Source of the DNA: Myxococcales bacterium
GTDB taxonomy: Bacteria > Myxococcota_A > Polyangia > Polyangiales > Polyangiaceae
DNA: 53,941 bases
Assembly (NCBI GenBank): GCA_003154095.1
Contig: PMCK01000589.1
Location: 11,568 to 65,508, forward strand
Reading direction: 5' to 3'
Shown: positions 1-8,507 of the stretch, one piece after another
How positions within the stretch are numbered: the stretch's first letter is position 1
Layout: each line of letters opens with the position of its first letter
Translations under genes and position numbers: made by a program
Notes under the pieces: model-generated
Database searches by the model: none
What the model was told of the DNA's origin: nothing
Seen by the model: the letters and a program-made list of their open reading frames with translations, nothing else

Positions 1-6
1 CTGGGC

Positions 7-726
7 ATGACTCAATTACAACCATCCGTTTCATGCACCCCTAACCGTTCACAACTCTTTTATGTGCTGGAAAAGCTAGAAATCGCTCGGAAGGTCAACC
101 CCGCTTCCGCAGAGACAGCTTCCGAGCAAAGGCTCCCGTCCGAACTTGTCGAGCCTTTGGTTTCAGTCTTGACGATTCTGGAGAACAGTTTCGTCCCGTT
201 ATGGTCAGCAATCGAAAGGCAAGCCCTGTCGTCGATTCGTCGCAAGGTGGCGACAGCCCAACCACAGAGCATTGTCAATGACCTGCACACAACCGTCATG
301 GGATTGCTCGACCGCTGGATACACGAGGAGGCGCCGATAGACGAGTATGTCGAGATACTCCAACTCATGCTTGCAGTCACTCACCTGATGGACGTTGTTC
401 TTGGTGCGCACATATACCACCTCGACGCGGATGAGTTTCCGTGGTTGCGCGTCCTATTCGGGCAAAAGCCGGAGGATTGCCCTATCGAGCTGGACTCGTT
501 CATCTTGGATACTCGTACCTGGGTCATACCGGAAGACACCCGCACAATCCTTGAGCAAGCCATTCGGCAGGGCTCATGGCAGGCAGCTCGAGACCATCTG
601 CGCAAAGAACTCAATTTCGTTGGCCGCCCCGCCCATGCGGTTAGGCTCTTGTTTGCCTTGTGGACAATCGAGATGGCACTTCTCAATCAGGCAACGACAT
701 TTGCCTGCGCGCTGCTGCCGAACTGA
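7..726 (+). CDS. hypothetical helical protein, paralogue of the 6526-7302 product
   Basis: A 239-residue protein of unknown function with no signal peptide, membrane segment or catalytic motif that I recognise. It is predicted mostly helical. Its C-terminal half matches that of the protein encoded at 6526-7302: both have a D(A/E)xxFPW core followed by a leucine-rich tail ending in a (L/V)LLWT-like segment (here LLFALWTIEMALL). The two are therefore diverged copies of one family. The first ATG lies 6 bases from the left window edge and the frame is open to the edge, so the true start could be further left. A small minus-strand gene that is also duplicated lies 750 bp downstream (1479-1847). 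Confidence 0.7.
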   Translation: MTQLQPSVSCTPNRSQLFYVLEKLEIARKVNPASAETASEQRLPSELVEPLVSVLTILENSFVPLWSAIERQALSSIRRKVATAQPQSIVNDLHTTVMGLLDRWIHEEAPIDEYVEILQLMLAVTHLMDVVLGAHIYHLDADEFPWLRVLFGQKPEDCPIELDSFILDTRTWVIPEDTRTILEQAIRQGSWQAARDHLRKELNFVGRPAHAVRLLFALWTIEMALLNQATTFACALLPN

Positions 727-857
727 GTCGCCGTTCGTGGACTGCATCCCAGGCACCAAAAACTTACAACGTTTCGAATGGGTACGGCCACGCAGTCCAG
801 CCAGAGGTCGTACCTATTGGTCCCATTATTGCCCAAAGACCCGCCCCCGTGAATCAC

Positions 858-1163
858 ATGACTAAAACTGAGTCGTTGGTAAACAGGATGACGAACTGGC
901 TACTTTCATCGGGCTTCCTGCTCGAAGTTCCGGTCCGCCATGTCGTACTCGTAAACGTTACGCATAGTCTGGTGAAGGTAATCCCTGAACCTATGGCTGC
1001 GAGAATTATGCGCCAAAGCGGAATGTCGGATCGCGAAATCGAGAAGTGGCGCGACCGGGAGGGTGATCATCACCGTTTGGTCTTCACTGTCGATAGAGTA
1101 GGACCTGGAGGCCGGATTGTAGATGCAGTCATACATCTCGATCGGGTGATGCTGCTCAACTAG
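858..1163 (+). CDS. possible small hypothetical protein (strand uncertain)
   Basis: An open frame of 101 codons from an ATG at 858. The C-terminal part, with a DREIEKW segment and a hydrophobic VIHLDRVMLLN end, looks protein-like. The same DNA is also open on the minus strand (906-1190, 94 codons, beginning MSYNASEIKLVE), and codon use does not separate the two clearly. I see no strong ribosome binding site for either. At most one is likely to be real, and I do not recognise either product. Confidence 0.3.
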   Translation: MTKTESLVNRMTNWLLSSGFLLEVPVRHVVLVNVTHSLVKVIPEPMAARIMRQSGMSDREIEKWRDREGDHHRLVFTVDRVGPGGRIVDAVIHLDRVMLLN

Positions 1164-1478
1164 CTTGATCTCGCTCGCATTATAGGACACGCGGGTTTGG
1201 TAGCACTGAGCTCCGACGAACGCGGGTTGGACCGCCTGCGCCTTGGCGCGAGCGATTCTTCGTTCGGTAACCGTGCGCGTGTATCGCGGTGCATCGCCCC
1301 CCAGCGAACCCGATCAACAATGTGTTATGACACCTTGGTCCGTTGCAGGCCTCTCAGCTTGGCTGTGGTAGTTCTCTGCCCAGAGCCGAATTACCCTGGT
1401 CGTTAACGCGCAGTTGGAAGGCCAACATCCGATCCGTACATGACGCGTGCAAGAAAGCGCAGGAGCGCTGCCCGCTGA
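1164..1478. other. intergenic stretch without a recognisable gene
   Basis: About 315 bases between the uncertain gene at 858-1163 and the stop of the 122-residue gene on the minus strand. The open frames here are short and arginine/serine-rich, as expected of shadow frames. I see no RNA gene, repeat or clear terminator. Confidence 0.4.
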
Positions 1479-1847
1479 TCAGTTAAGGTCGTTCACGGGA
1501 CTCAGGACGTTCCCGCGAGTTGCCTCAGCCAACGCGCGACGGGCGCGCTCTAGTGGCCACCGGCGCAACACAGCGAGCAAACGCTCGTAATTAAGCCCGG
1601 GTGGTTCGTGACCGGCGACTGACAGCAGCATCTCGGCAAGGTCGGCGTCCGTTGGCTCATTGCCTTCAGGCGGCAAGCCCATTTGTGCCTCAGCTCGCTT
1701 CACAGCCAACGCGGCACGCTCCGCTGCCCAACCACAGATCGCGGCGACCATGGTGATTGCGTTATGATTCTTCCACTCTTCCTCGGTCATTTTGATGACG
1801 TGGACGAGTAAGACGGCTGCTTCCGCGTCTTTGTGACTCTTGCGCAC
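1479..1847 (-). CDS. hypothetical 122-residue protein, paralogue of the 5755-6123 product
   Basis: A small soluble protein of unknown function. It starts at a GTG (1847) behind a strong AAGGAGGT ribosome binding site with 6-base spacing. A second copy, also 122 residues, lies at 5755-6123. The central block, LPPEGNEPTDADLAEMLLSV, is identical in both, and both end in an arginine-rich helix (LRRWPxERAR). Similarity also extends upstream of the genes (a GTAG-T/G-TACACCG-C/G-CAG stretch near 1874 and 6150), so the duplication included the promoter region. No domain is recognised. The block composition suggests a helical regulator or adaptor, but that is only a guess. Confidence 0.75.
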   Translation of the reverse strand: MRKSHKDAEAAVLLVHVIKMTEEEWKNHNAITMVAAICGWAAERAALAVKRAEAQMGLPPEGNEPTDADLAEMLLSVAGHEPPGLNYERLLAVLRRWPLERARRALAEATRGNVLSPVNDLN

Positions 1848-2527
1848 TATGGTACCTCCTTGAGTAGCACTTGTGTAGTTACACCGCCAGAGTCCCTCTA
1901 TGGAAGCGAAATCGGCTCAAACAACGGCGACATCGAACAAACTAATTGTTGCCGATTGAATTCCATGACTCGTGCTTGTCGATTGCCATCCAAAGAGCTT
2001 CCGCACCCAGCAATGCTGGATCGCCAGCCATTGGTTTCGCAGCGCGGCTTGGTTTCAACTCGCAGATCTACTCCACCAAAAGACGCGCAACAAATTCAAC
2101 TTCCTGTTGCGGGTACAAGCCGATCTGGATCTGAATTTGCCAAGTGTTCACGTTGACAATATTCATTCAACGCCTAGATATCTAACGACTCTCCGATGAG
2201 ATTGCCTTACCAGGTAGGGGTAAGTTCCCGGGTACAATTGGAGTCAGCTAATCACTTGCGCGGCGTTTCGATCTTGGGCATTTCATTGGGTATTCTGTTA
2301 TTCCGGCAATCTAACAACCAAAAGTGAATGACTTGGGCGGAGCCATTTTGACAGATCGGCTCTGAGTAGGACCTTTCAAGCAATCGGAGAAGAGTCTTCA
2401 GTTTCCGCTGTCACCGTAGTGAGCCCAATACTGCGTTCCGATTGCTGGGCGAATCAGCACTTATCGAAGTTGCATCGAACCGAGAGTACCTATTGATTTC
2501 GAGCCAGATTCTTGCGACCGTTACCGT
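1848..2527. other. 680-base intergenic region, no gene recognised
   Basis: No open frame here has convincing protein composition. The longest (1833-2156) overlaps the promoter of the minus-strand gene and is serine/threonine/arginine-rich. The first 40 bases resemble the region upstream of the paralogue at 5755-6123. The rest is AT-richer than the neighbouring genes and must hold the promoters of the minus gene and of the lipoprotein run starting at 2528, but no consensus promoter stands out. Confidence 0.4.
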
Positions 2528-3070
2528 ATGCGGCGGTCGGATGCACTGGTGGCTTTGATGACGACGATTGGCTGCGCCAGCCGAACCTCGCCTACAACCG
2601 CAATTTACAATGGTTCACGGACGGGGGCGACCGGACCGATAATTATGGCGCCTTGGCATGATGAACTTGGTCCTTGTCCCCCAAGATCTTCTGCCTTGGG
2701 CGTTACTACCGCGACTCCTGGGGACGTCGATGGAGACGGGCGCGCCGATCTTCTTATGTCCGTATGCGACGACAGGCGGTCGCGCGACAGCTGTGTAGTC
2801 CAACTATGTCTGACAGATGCGCAAGGTCAGCTGCGGCTCGCCGCATCATGGATGGCGCAAGCACCTGAATATGTTCTTGCTGAACAAGGGACAACGCCCA
2901 GAAGCTTTGAAGCTTACGCCATGGAGCAACGTGGAATTTCACAATACCGGAAGGCGCATGAGTTCGTTTGGTACCGTGGGGACGGGTACCTCTCCGCCGA
3001 CAAATGGCGCTGTTCGCTTATCTCTAGCGATGGCACGGAAAAGGGAGTCGCCTGTGGGGACCTGCCATGA
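2528..3070 (+). CDS. predicted lipoprotein with a GDVDGDGRADLL calcium-type repeat
   Basis: A 180-residue protein with a short N-terminal signal ending in a lipobox-like TTIGC at about residues 12-16, so probably exported and lipid-anchored. Residues 65-76 (GDVDGDGRADLL) match the calcium-binding loop seen in FG-GAP and dockerin-like repeats. It is first of three overlapping genes: its stop overlaps the ATG of the next by four bases (ATGA), so they are probably one transcript. Function is unknown. It may be a surface partner of the HNH-containing third protein. Confidence 0.65.
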   Translation: MRRSDALVALMTTIGCASRTSPTTAIYNGSRTGATGPIIMAPWHDELGPCPPRSSALGVTTATPGDVDGDGRADLLMSVCDDRRSRDSCVVQLCLTDAQGQLRLAASWMAQAPEYVLAEQGTTPRSFEAYAMEQRGISQYRKAHEFVWYRGDGYLSADKWRCSLISSDGTEKGVACGDLP

Positions 3071-3648
3071 GGCAATGGCTTATTGCTGTGGCCGTTGCCG
3101 AGCTAATCGTGGCATGTTCGCCCACTACGGCGGGGCGTCATGATTCTCTCAGCCTGTCCATTTCGCGTGACGAGCGGCGGGCGGCAGCGTTGCGGGCTGA
3201 CATTATGCGTCTACAACGCCTTCAAACAATTCAAAGCGAGTGTGTTAGCGCTGCAACTTGCTTGGCGAAGTTTGAGTCCGTCAAGGCGGACATTCATGCG
3301 GAGCTAGCGAAATGCAATGGAGAATTGGCCAATTGGGAAGCATGTAACGCCGAGCGCACCAGCAAGACGGCCAAGGGTGCTGGGTTGGGCTGCCTTGCAG
3401 GTTGGGCATTCGCTGCGGCTACCGGCGGGGCGGCGGCGCCGGCCGTTGTCATCGGTTGCGGCGGTGGAGGGCTACTTGGTCATGGCTCGGCGTCGGGGTC
3501 TTGCGTCGGAACCATTCAGCCTCCACCTTGCGGAACCAGACAGCCCGTATTTGAGACGATAGCGCTCTCTCGTCACGGCCTTGCACAGATGCCTCAATGC
3601 CAACCCGAACCCCCCATATGCGCACAGTTGGACTCACTTTTGCGCTGA
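3067..3648 (+). CDS. predicted lipoprotein with coiled coil and glycine-rich hydrophobic segment
   Basis: A 193-residue protein with a clear lipoprotein signal (MRQWLIAVAVAELIVAC; Cys at about residue 17). A heptad-like helical region follows at about residues 30-95 with several cysteines, then an alanine/glycine-rich stretch (about 98-140) resembling a glycine-zipper membrane segment, then a proline/cysteine-rich tail. It is the middle gene of three, overlapping the previous by 4 bases and the next by about 31 bases. The glycine-zipper is reminiscent of outer-membrane lipoproteins or pore-forming proteins. Function unknown. Confidence 0.65.
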   Translation: MRQWLIAVAVAELIVACSPTTAGRHDSLSLSISRDERRAAALRADIMRLQRLQTIQSECVSAATCLAKFESVKADIHAELAKCNGELANWEACNAERTSKTAKGAGLGCLAGWAFAAATGGAAAPAVVIGCGGGGLLGHGSASGSCVGTIQPPPCGTRQPVFETIALSRHGLAQMPQCQPEPPICAQLDSLLR

Positions 3649-4241
3649 CGTTGTCGGCTGCTGCCTGTGGTCGTGAGCCGATTGTTGGTGACCGCGCCGA
3701 ACAGCGTCTTGACGAGGTGTCACAAACGTTTGACGTATCGGAAGCGGATGTTGTCGCCATGCGCGCGCTTGCGTCTGAAATCAACGAACGTGTCGTTCAA
3801 GCACGCGAAAATCTTGACAACGCTTCCGAAAGGTTCCAGGCAACTTCACGATCATACGATAATGCGTCTGAGGAATACAGGCACGCCACCGAAGAATATC
3901 GCACGGCCGAGACGCGCTACCGACAGGTCCTGTACACTATTATCCTTGCGGCCAGCTCTGATCTGTTTCTTCGCGGAGTTTGCGGGCCAGGCGTTTCAAC
4001 TCACGAGTACCGACAACAACTTCGCGCTCGAGGTGTTGAACTAGAGGGAATAGATATTGACCACATTGTCGCGCGAGCGCGCGGTGGACCCGATCGACCC
4101 TGGAACTACCAACCATTGGAGTCCAGTATCAACCGAAGCCTTGGGGCCGATGGACTTCCTTGGAAACTAAGCAACGCGCCCCTTGCCACTCTTGACGCGC
4201 TAGCCAAGTATGCAAGCTATTCATTACTTTGTGCACATTGA
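3618..4241 (+). CDS. predicted lipoprotein with coiled coil and C-terminal HNH-like nuclease domain
   Basis: A 207-residue product from the ATG at 3618, chosen because it directly precedes a lipoprotein signal (MRTVGLTFALTLSAAAC); an in-frame ATG at 3597 is also possible. After the lipid-anchored Cys there is a long charged helical region (about residues 25-100 from this start), then a compact C-terminal domain with an IDIDHIVARARGGPDRPWN block. That block has the spacing of an HNH endonuclease (DH, GG, N, N). An exported, lipid-anchored HNH protein is unusual; it might process DNA at the cell surface or act as a toxin. Catalytic activity is inferred only from the motif. Confidence 0.65.
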   Translation: MRTVGLTFALTLSAAACGREPIVGDRAEQRLDEVSQTFDVSEADVVAMRALASEINERVVQARENLDNASERFQATSRSYDNASEEYRHATEEYRTAETRYRQVLYTIILAASSDLFLRGVCGPGVSTHEYRQQLRARGVELEGIDIDHIVARARGGPDRPWNYQPLESSINRSLGADGLPWKLSNAPLATLDALAKYASYSLLCAH

Positions 4242-4293
4242 GTTGAGCAGCGCCGTCACAAGACCGTTTCTGTTGGGTCCGGAATTGCTCAGC

Positions 4294-4731
4294 CTAGACC
4301 GACACCCAGGGCTGCCGCAACTCGCAACAGTTGAGTACTTCTGTTTTAGCCATCGGTGGCGAGTGTCCGAGTAGTAGCTGCGTCAATCGTAGGTCCCGTG
4401 TCTTCCCGTAGACTTCAACGGCGTAGCTGTGGCGCATCGCGTGGAAGCCCCACAGCGTGGGGAGTGCTGCGGCTTCAAGGGCCGCCTTCCAGATCCGGAG
4501 TACAGCACTACGGGACATGGCCCCAAATCGCTCCGAAAGGAACAATGGAGTGTTGCCGGTCATCGGCTCCTTGTTCTCGCTCTTCCACTCGATGAACACC
4601 CTAAGGTAGGCCGCAAGCCGGTTGTTGATAGCTACGAGACGAACCTTGCTCCCCTTTGCCTCTGCGAACCAGTACGTTGGCAGTTCCCACGTTGGGGAAG
4701 TGGTCACCAACCACAATCGAGCGAAGTTCAC
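4294..4731 (-). pseudogene. tyrosine recombinase (phage integrase family) remnant
   Basis: The C-terminal half of a tyrosine recombinase. Recognisable are the beta-sheet lysine region (KGSKVRLVAI), the RxxAVLRIWK helix, the H-x-x-R-like FHAMRHSYAV box and the LLGHS box. The N-terminal core-binding domain and the first catalytic arginine are missing. Where the nucleophilic tyrosine should follow the LLGHS box the reading is TEVLN, so the tyrosine is lost. It is therefore most likely inactive, a scar of an old integration. It is unrelated in detail to the intact integrase at 7506-8507. Confidence 0.7.
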
Positions 4732-5042
4732 TCACTCAAAGCCCAGTACTAAGCCGCGGCCCGATGACTGCCGCGTTCCGCACGGTATTGCGCTTCCCGG
4801 ACGCGCGCTCCGTCGTCACGTGCGCACGAAGTTGAACGACTTGAATTGGTCTCAGAAACTTGTCGAGTGTATCAATCCAAGCGCTTGCGGTCAGGCGCGG
4901 TGTGGTCATGTAGTTACCACGCTGCACGCAACACTTACTCAATCAGCAATGTTGCAATTTCGGAAATGCGCTTCTTTCAATGCTGCCCGAGGAATTTCCA
5001 TATGAGCCTTCGTACAGGGGAAGGCTCAAAACGGAAGCCCAA
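4732..5042. other. intergenic region, no gene recognised
   Basis: About 310 bases between the recombinase remnant and the 3' end of the HU-like gene. It may include decayed upstream sequence of the recombinase, but the minus-strand frames are interrupted. No RNA gene or repeat seen. Confidence 0.35.
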
Positions 5043-5384
5043 TTACGCAATCGCGTCTTTGATTGCCTTGGCTGGCCGAGCCTTGACGGCCTTGCTGGCG
5101 GGCTTTGCGGCGAACGTCGTCGGCTCTTTGGTAAATGGATTGATTCCTTCGCGTGCAGGTTTGGCAGGCTTCTTGACGACGACGAACTTGGCGAATCCAG
5201 GCAGGATGAACATGCCCTTTTTCTTGAGTTCATTGTGTCCAATCTGGGTCAGCGAATCGAGAACTTTGACCACATCCTTACGTGCCCAGCCCTCGCCCAT
5301 GTTTTCGAGGATGGCTGCGATCAATGCGCCCTTTGTGAGCTTCTTGACTGTCTTCGTGGGGGCTTTTGCTTTTGGTTTTGCCAA
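5043..5384 (-). CDS. HU-family histone-like DNA-binding protein
   Basis: A nucleoid-type protein of about 113 residues. The N-terminus is lysine/alanine/proline-rich (AKPKAKAPTKTVKK), followed by an HU fold: helix pair (TKGALIAAILENMGEG to DSLTQIGHNELKKKG), beta region with the conserved GFAKF, DNA-contacting arm with the INP motif (REGINPFTKEP), and a lysine/alanine-rich tail. I place the start at a TTG (5384) because GGGAG lies 8 bases upstream; a longer frame to 5429 also begins at TTG but has no clear ribosome binding site. Basic extensions on HU proteins are common in myxobacteria. It lies alone between accessory genes. Confidence 0.85.
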   Translation of the reverse strand: MAKPKAKAPTKTVKKLTKGALIAAILENMGEGWARKDVVKVLDSLTQIGHNELKKKGMFILPGFAKFVVVKKPAKPAREGINPFTKEPTTFAAKPASKAVKARPAKAIKDAIA

Positions 5385-5754
5385 TCGAGATTCTCCCTTG
5401 CGAGTGAGTGAAGCGATTGAAAGCACCAATTACACTTCAAATCCAGTAAAAACGTAACCTGGCGCCGGCTACTGCAGCTCGGATGACCAACTACGCTCGC
5501 GCTCTACAAATGTTTCCGACGTAACCGAACCCGGTGAACTTCCATCAAGCCAATACTTGTGCTGCGTAACTGAGTATCGCGAGTCGCCGCTTGGGCCCCT
5601 GAACTAGTAGATTGCTGATTTGATACCCGTAACCATAACCCGTTGGAACGCTAAGTCGTGCGGCTTCCAACGTTCCGCGGGTTCCCAACGAGTTTGCGAC
5701 GAACCACAAGCCGAAACGTTAAGCGAAAGAAAGCAGCGGAACGCGTTCCATCGA
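5385..5754. other. intergenic region upstream of the HU-like gene
   Basis: About 370 bases holding the promoter region of the HU-like gene (minus strand). Open frames are short and compositionally unconvincing. No repeat or RNA gene seen. Confidence 0.35.
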
Positions 5755-6123
5755 TCAGTCCAACGCGCTCACGCGACGCAGCAGGCCGGCGCGAGCGGCC
5801 TCGGCCAAAGCGCTACGCGCACGTTCGCGTGGCCATCGGCGTAGCATTGCGAGTAAGCGCTCGAAATTGAGCCCAGGAGGTTCTCGAGCGACCACCGATA
5901 GAAGCATCTCGGCAAGATCGGCGTCCGTCGGTTCGTTACCCTCGGGCGGTAGGCCCCACTGTGCGTCCGCTTCTTGCACTGCCCGGAGAGCCCGGGGCTT
6001 GTCCCAACCGCAGACTTGGGAGACTATGGCAACCGCGCCAAGTTTCTCCATCTCATCCTCGGACATCGTGACGACGCGGACGAGCAGAATTGCAGCTTTG
6101 ACGTCGTTATGACTCGCACACAT
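5755..6123 (-). CDS. hypothetical 122-residue protein, paralogue of the 1479-1847 product
   Basis: Second copy of the small protein family described at 1479-1847, the same length with an identical central LPPEGNEPTDADLAEMLLSV block. It begins at an ATG (6123) behind AAGGAGGT. The N-terminal third is more diverged (a methionine- and valine-rich segment, VVTMSEDEMEK). Its neighbour on the plus strand (6526-7302) is the second copy of the other duplicated family, so the two families probably travel as a functional pair although their order differs at the two sites. Confidence 0.75.
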   Translation of the reverse strand: MCASHNDVKAAILLVRVVTMSEDEMEKLGAVAIVSQVCGWDKPRALRAVQEADAQWGLPPEGNEPTDADLAEMLLSVVAREPPGLNFERLLAMLRRWPRERARSALAEAARAGLLRRVSALD

Positions 6124-6525
6124 ACTCGGACCTCCTTAGGTTGTTTGCGTGTAGGTACACCGGCAGGATCGGTGCCGGGGCGAAATACTGTCCAGCAACG
6201 GCGCCCCCCTGCCGCATGATCTATTGAGGCCACGACTTCAGTGTTGGCACCGATGCCCTGAGCCAATGTCCCCAACCAAAGCCAATGCGTGCGAAACGTG
6301 CTTCCCGAGCAGTGCTGATGGACACTCAACCTAAAGTTGCAGTCACAACTTGAGTGGTTACCACAGGGCAGGCGCTCCCGAGGAACGCTCCGCTGTCGTG
6401 CCCATGGTTACCCGCCGACAGTCCTGAAAAGTCAAAGTAGGACACACCGATACTCATGTGCGGTAGAAGTCCAAGCACTTCATCTCAAACTGCTAGTTCC
6501 CGCTCCCATCCGGTGTAGCAGAGGC
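6124..6525. other. divergent intergenic region between the two duplicated families
   Basis: About 400 bases between divergently transcribed genes (minus from 6123, plus from 6526), which must contain both promoters. The first 40 bases resemble the upstream region of the 1479-1847 gene. No operator dyad or consensus promoter is obvious. Confidence 0.35.
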
Positions 6526-7302
6526 ATGGACCAAACTTCTACTCTGCTCAGTTCCCCGTTCCACCTCGAACTCAACGATGCTTTCCGACTACTGCGTGAA
6601 CTCGAGAAACTTGCAAAAGCAGCAATTGACTCAGGCTGGGCGGACGACTCGAGAGATTACCCAAAGCCGGTTGAAAAGGCAGCCATTCGTGTGGTTGCCG
6701 CGCTCGAGAGAGCGATGCCTCTCTCGCAGCACTCAGATGATTACCCTGCATTGAAAACCGCCCCAATCAAGAGGGCAATTCGAGTTGAGGGCCTGCAGTG
6801 TGTTTTCGACACCATTGAGCAGGTGTTGGTAGTCTACCTTCAGTACCCATTGCGCTACAGCGTGCGAATGAAGGAATACTTAGGGGTGTTGCGAGTATTG
6901 CTGTTGCTCAAAAGGGTTGAACGTGTCCTCGACGCGGATACTCCGTTCACGCCTGACGAAGAGGATTTTCCTTGGATTTGTCTGCTTTATGGCGAAAGTC
7001 CACTAAACATTGTGGTCGACCCACACAAATTCATCACCACAAACCGCTTCCTGCGCCGGCTTCCTCCTGGCACTGATAAACTGATCGTTCGGGCAATAAA
7101 GAACCAGTCTTGGTCAGAATTGCGCGTTTCGTTAAGGAGCGTGCTAGACGTTGCCATCCGCCCCTGGCAAGTGCTTCCCATTTTGGTCTTATTGTGGACG
7201 ACTGAGGAGTACTTGATTGCCTCTTCACAGGGGACTTGCAATTTGTTCCACAGCACTCAGGCAGGCAATGGAGGTCGCAAGTTCGACCGATCAATTAATT
7301 GA
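6526..7302 (+). CDS. hypothetical helical protein, paralogue of the 7-726 product
   Basis: A 258-residue protein of unknown function. I start it at the ATG at 6526 (AGAGG just upstream) instead of the longer open frame from 6337, whose first 63 codons have poor composition. Residues about 140-235 align with the C-terminal half of the 7-726 product (EEDFPWICLLYGESP to VLLWTTEEYL). It lacks signal peptide, membrane segments and recognisable catalytic motifs. Found beside the second copy of the 122-residue family, suggesting linked function. Confidence 0.65.
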   Translation: MDQTSTLLSSPFHLELNDAFRLLRELEKLAKAAIDSGWADDSRDYPKPVEKAAIRVVAALERAMPLSQHSDDYPALKTAPIKRAIRVEGLQCVFDTIEQVLVVYLQYPLRYSVRMKEYLGVLRVLLLLKRVERVLDADTPFTPDEEDFPWICLLYGESPLNIVVDPHKFITTNRFLRRLPPGTDKLIVRAIKNQSWSELRVSLRSVLDVAIRPWQVLPILVLLWTTEEYLIASSQGTCNLFHSTQAGNGGRKFDRSIN

Positions 7303-7505
7303 TGCCACTTGCGGACGACGCAACATTTCAGCCGCGAGACTTCCAGCGTTGACGGATTAAGACTTCGCACGGCCCAGCTAACACACCCCACCGAGAAGTC
7401 GAACCCCCGTATGCAGAGGTAACCCTCCGTTTCGTACACCCAGTCGGTTGCGCGAATAATTGAGCGTTCTGGTTGAAAGCCAACACCCTGCCGCGTGTTC
7501 CATCT

Positions 7506-8507
7506 ATGAGAATACACGTTCTCGCTGACGCAAACGGCGCCGTCCGCAAGCTCAACAACTCCCGCCATCTTACATTGGTTACGGCCGACGATAGGTCGCG
7601 TCCAGGTATCACCGTAGCGAATCCAGCTGAGACGTACCTGCAGAGCCTTGCCGCAGGCTCTCGCCGGACCATGGCTCAGGTCCTCAATCTGATCGCCAAT
7701 GTCGTCAAACCTGGTGCCACCGCCAATACTCTCAATTGGAGTGAAGTTGGATACGCCCAAGTATCAATGGTGCGTGCCCATTTGGCTTCGAGATACGCGC
7801 CCAACACGGCGAACAAGTGCTTGGCCGCGCTAAGAGGAGTCATGCGAACCACCTTTCGCCTCGGGCTCATTGATTCGGATGCCCTGTTCCGAGCTATTGA
7901 CGTTCGCCGAATTAGGGGCGGTCGGGTCGCCAAGGGTCGCGCTCTCGATGGCCACGAGATCGGACGACTGATTGGTGCTTGCGACCAGACCAGTGCCCTT
8001 GGCGCTCGTAACGCCGCTATCATCGCCGTTGGATTCGGTTGCGGACTTCGCCGTGCGGAGCTCGTGGGACTTGATGTCGCGGATGTACTCGAAGGTGGGA
8101 AGGAAATCCGTGTCCGAGGCAAAGGAAACAAGCAACGGGTCGCATACTTGCCCGATGGGACACAGACTCATCTCGCAGCTTGGCTGAGACTTCGGGGCCG
8201 CCAAGAAGGCCCCCTCTTCTGCCGCGTAGGCCTGACTAGTGCGCGCCGACAAAGGCTTGCCGAGCAAACCATCTACGATGTGCTCAAAGCTCTCGCGGCC
8301 AAGGCCGGAATCGGTCGTGTTGCGCCACACGATCTGCGCAGAACATTCGTGTCAAGTCTGCTAGATCAAGGTGTGTCATTGAGCACCGTGGCCGCAATGG
8401 CCGGGCATTCAAACGTTTCGACGACAGCCGGCTACGACTTACGAGGCGAAAGGGCGAAGCAGGCCGCGTCTAGAATGCTGCAAGTGGCGATGAAAGGTCA
8501 GAGATGA
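7506..8507 (+). CDS. tyrosine recombinase / integrase (XerC/D-like)
   Basis: A complete site-specific recombinase of about 333 residues. It has an N-terminal SAM-like core-binding domain (ETYLQSLAAGSRRTMAQVL onward) and a catalytic domain with all expected residues: Arg in CGLRRAEL, Lys in RGKGNKQR, the HDLRR box, His in MAGHSN and the nucleophilic Tyr in TTAGYDLRG. I start at the ATG at 7506; a TTG at 7473 would extend it by 11 residues. It converges with, and overlaps by 10 bases, the sigma-like gene ending at 8498. With the HTH/RHH operon next to it, it looks like the mobility gene of an integrated element that includes the following defence genes. Confidence 0.88.
   Translation: MRIHVLADANGAVRKLNNSRHLTLVTADDRSRPGITVANPAETYLQSLAAGSRRTMAQVLNLIANVVKPGATANTLNWSEVGYAQVSMVRAHLASRYAPNTANKCLAALRGVMRTTFRLGLIDSDALFRAIDVRRIRGGRVAKGRALDGHEIGRLIGACDQTSALGARNAAIIAVGFGCGLRRAELVGLDVADVLEGGKEIRVRGKGNKQRVAYLPDGTQTHLAAWLRLRGRQEGPLFCRVGLTSARRQRLAEQTIYDVLKALAAKAGIGRVAPHDLRRTFVSSLLDQGVSLSTVAAMAGHSNVSTTAGYDLRGERAKQAASRMLQVAMKGQR

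Noticed and set aside
4294-4731. A working second integrase
   Set aside because: N-terminal domain and first catalytic Arg are missing, and the nucleophilic Tyr position reads Leu, so it is listed as a remnant.
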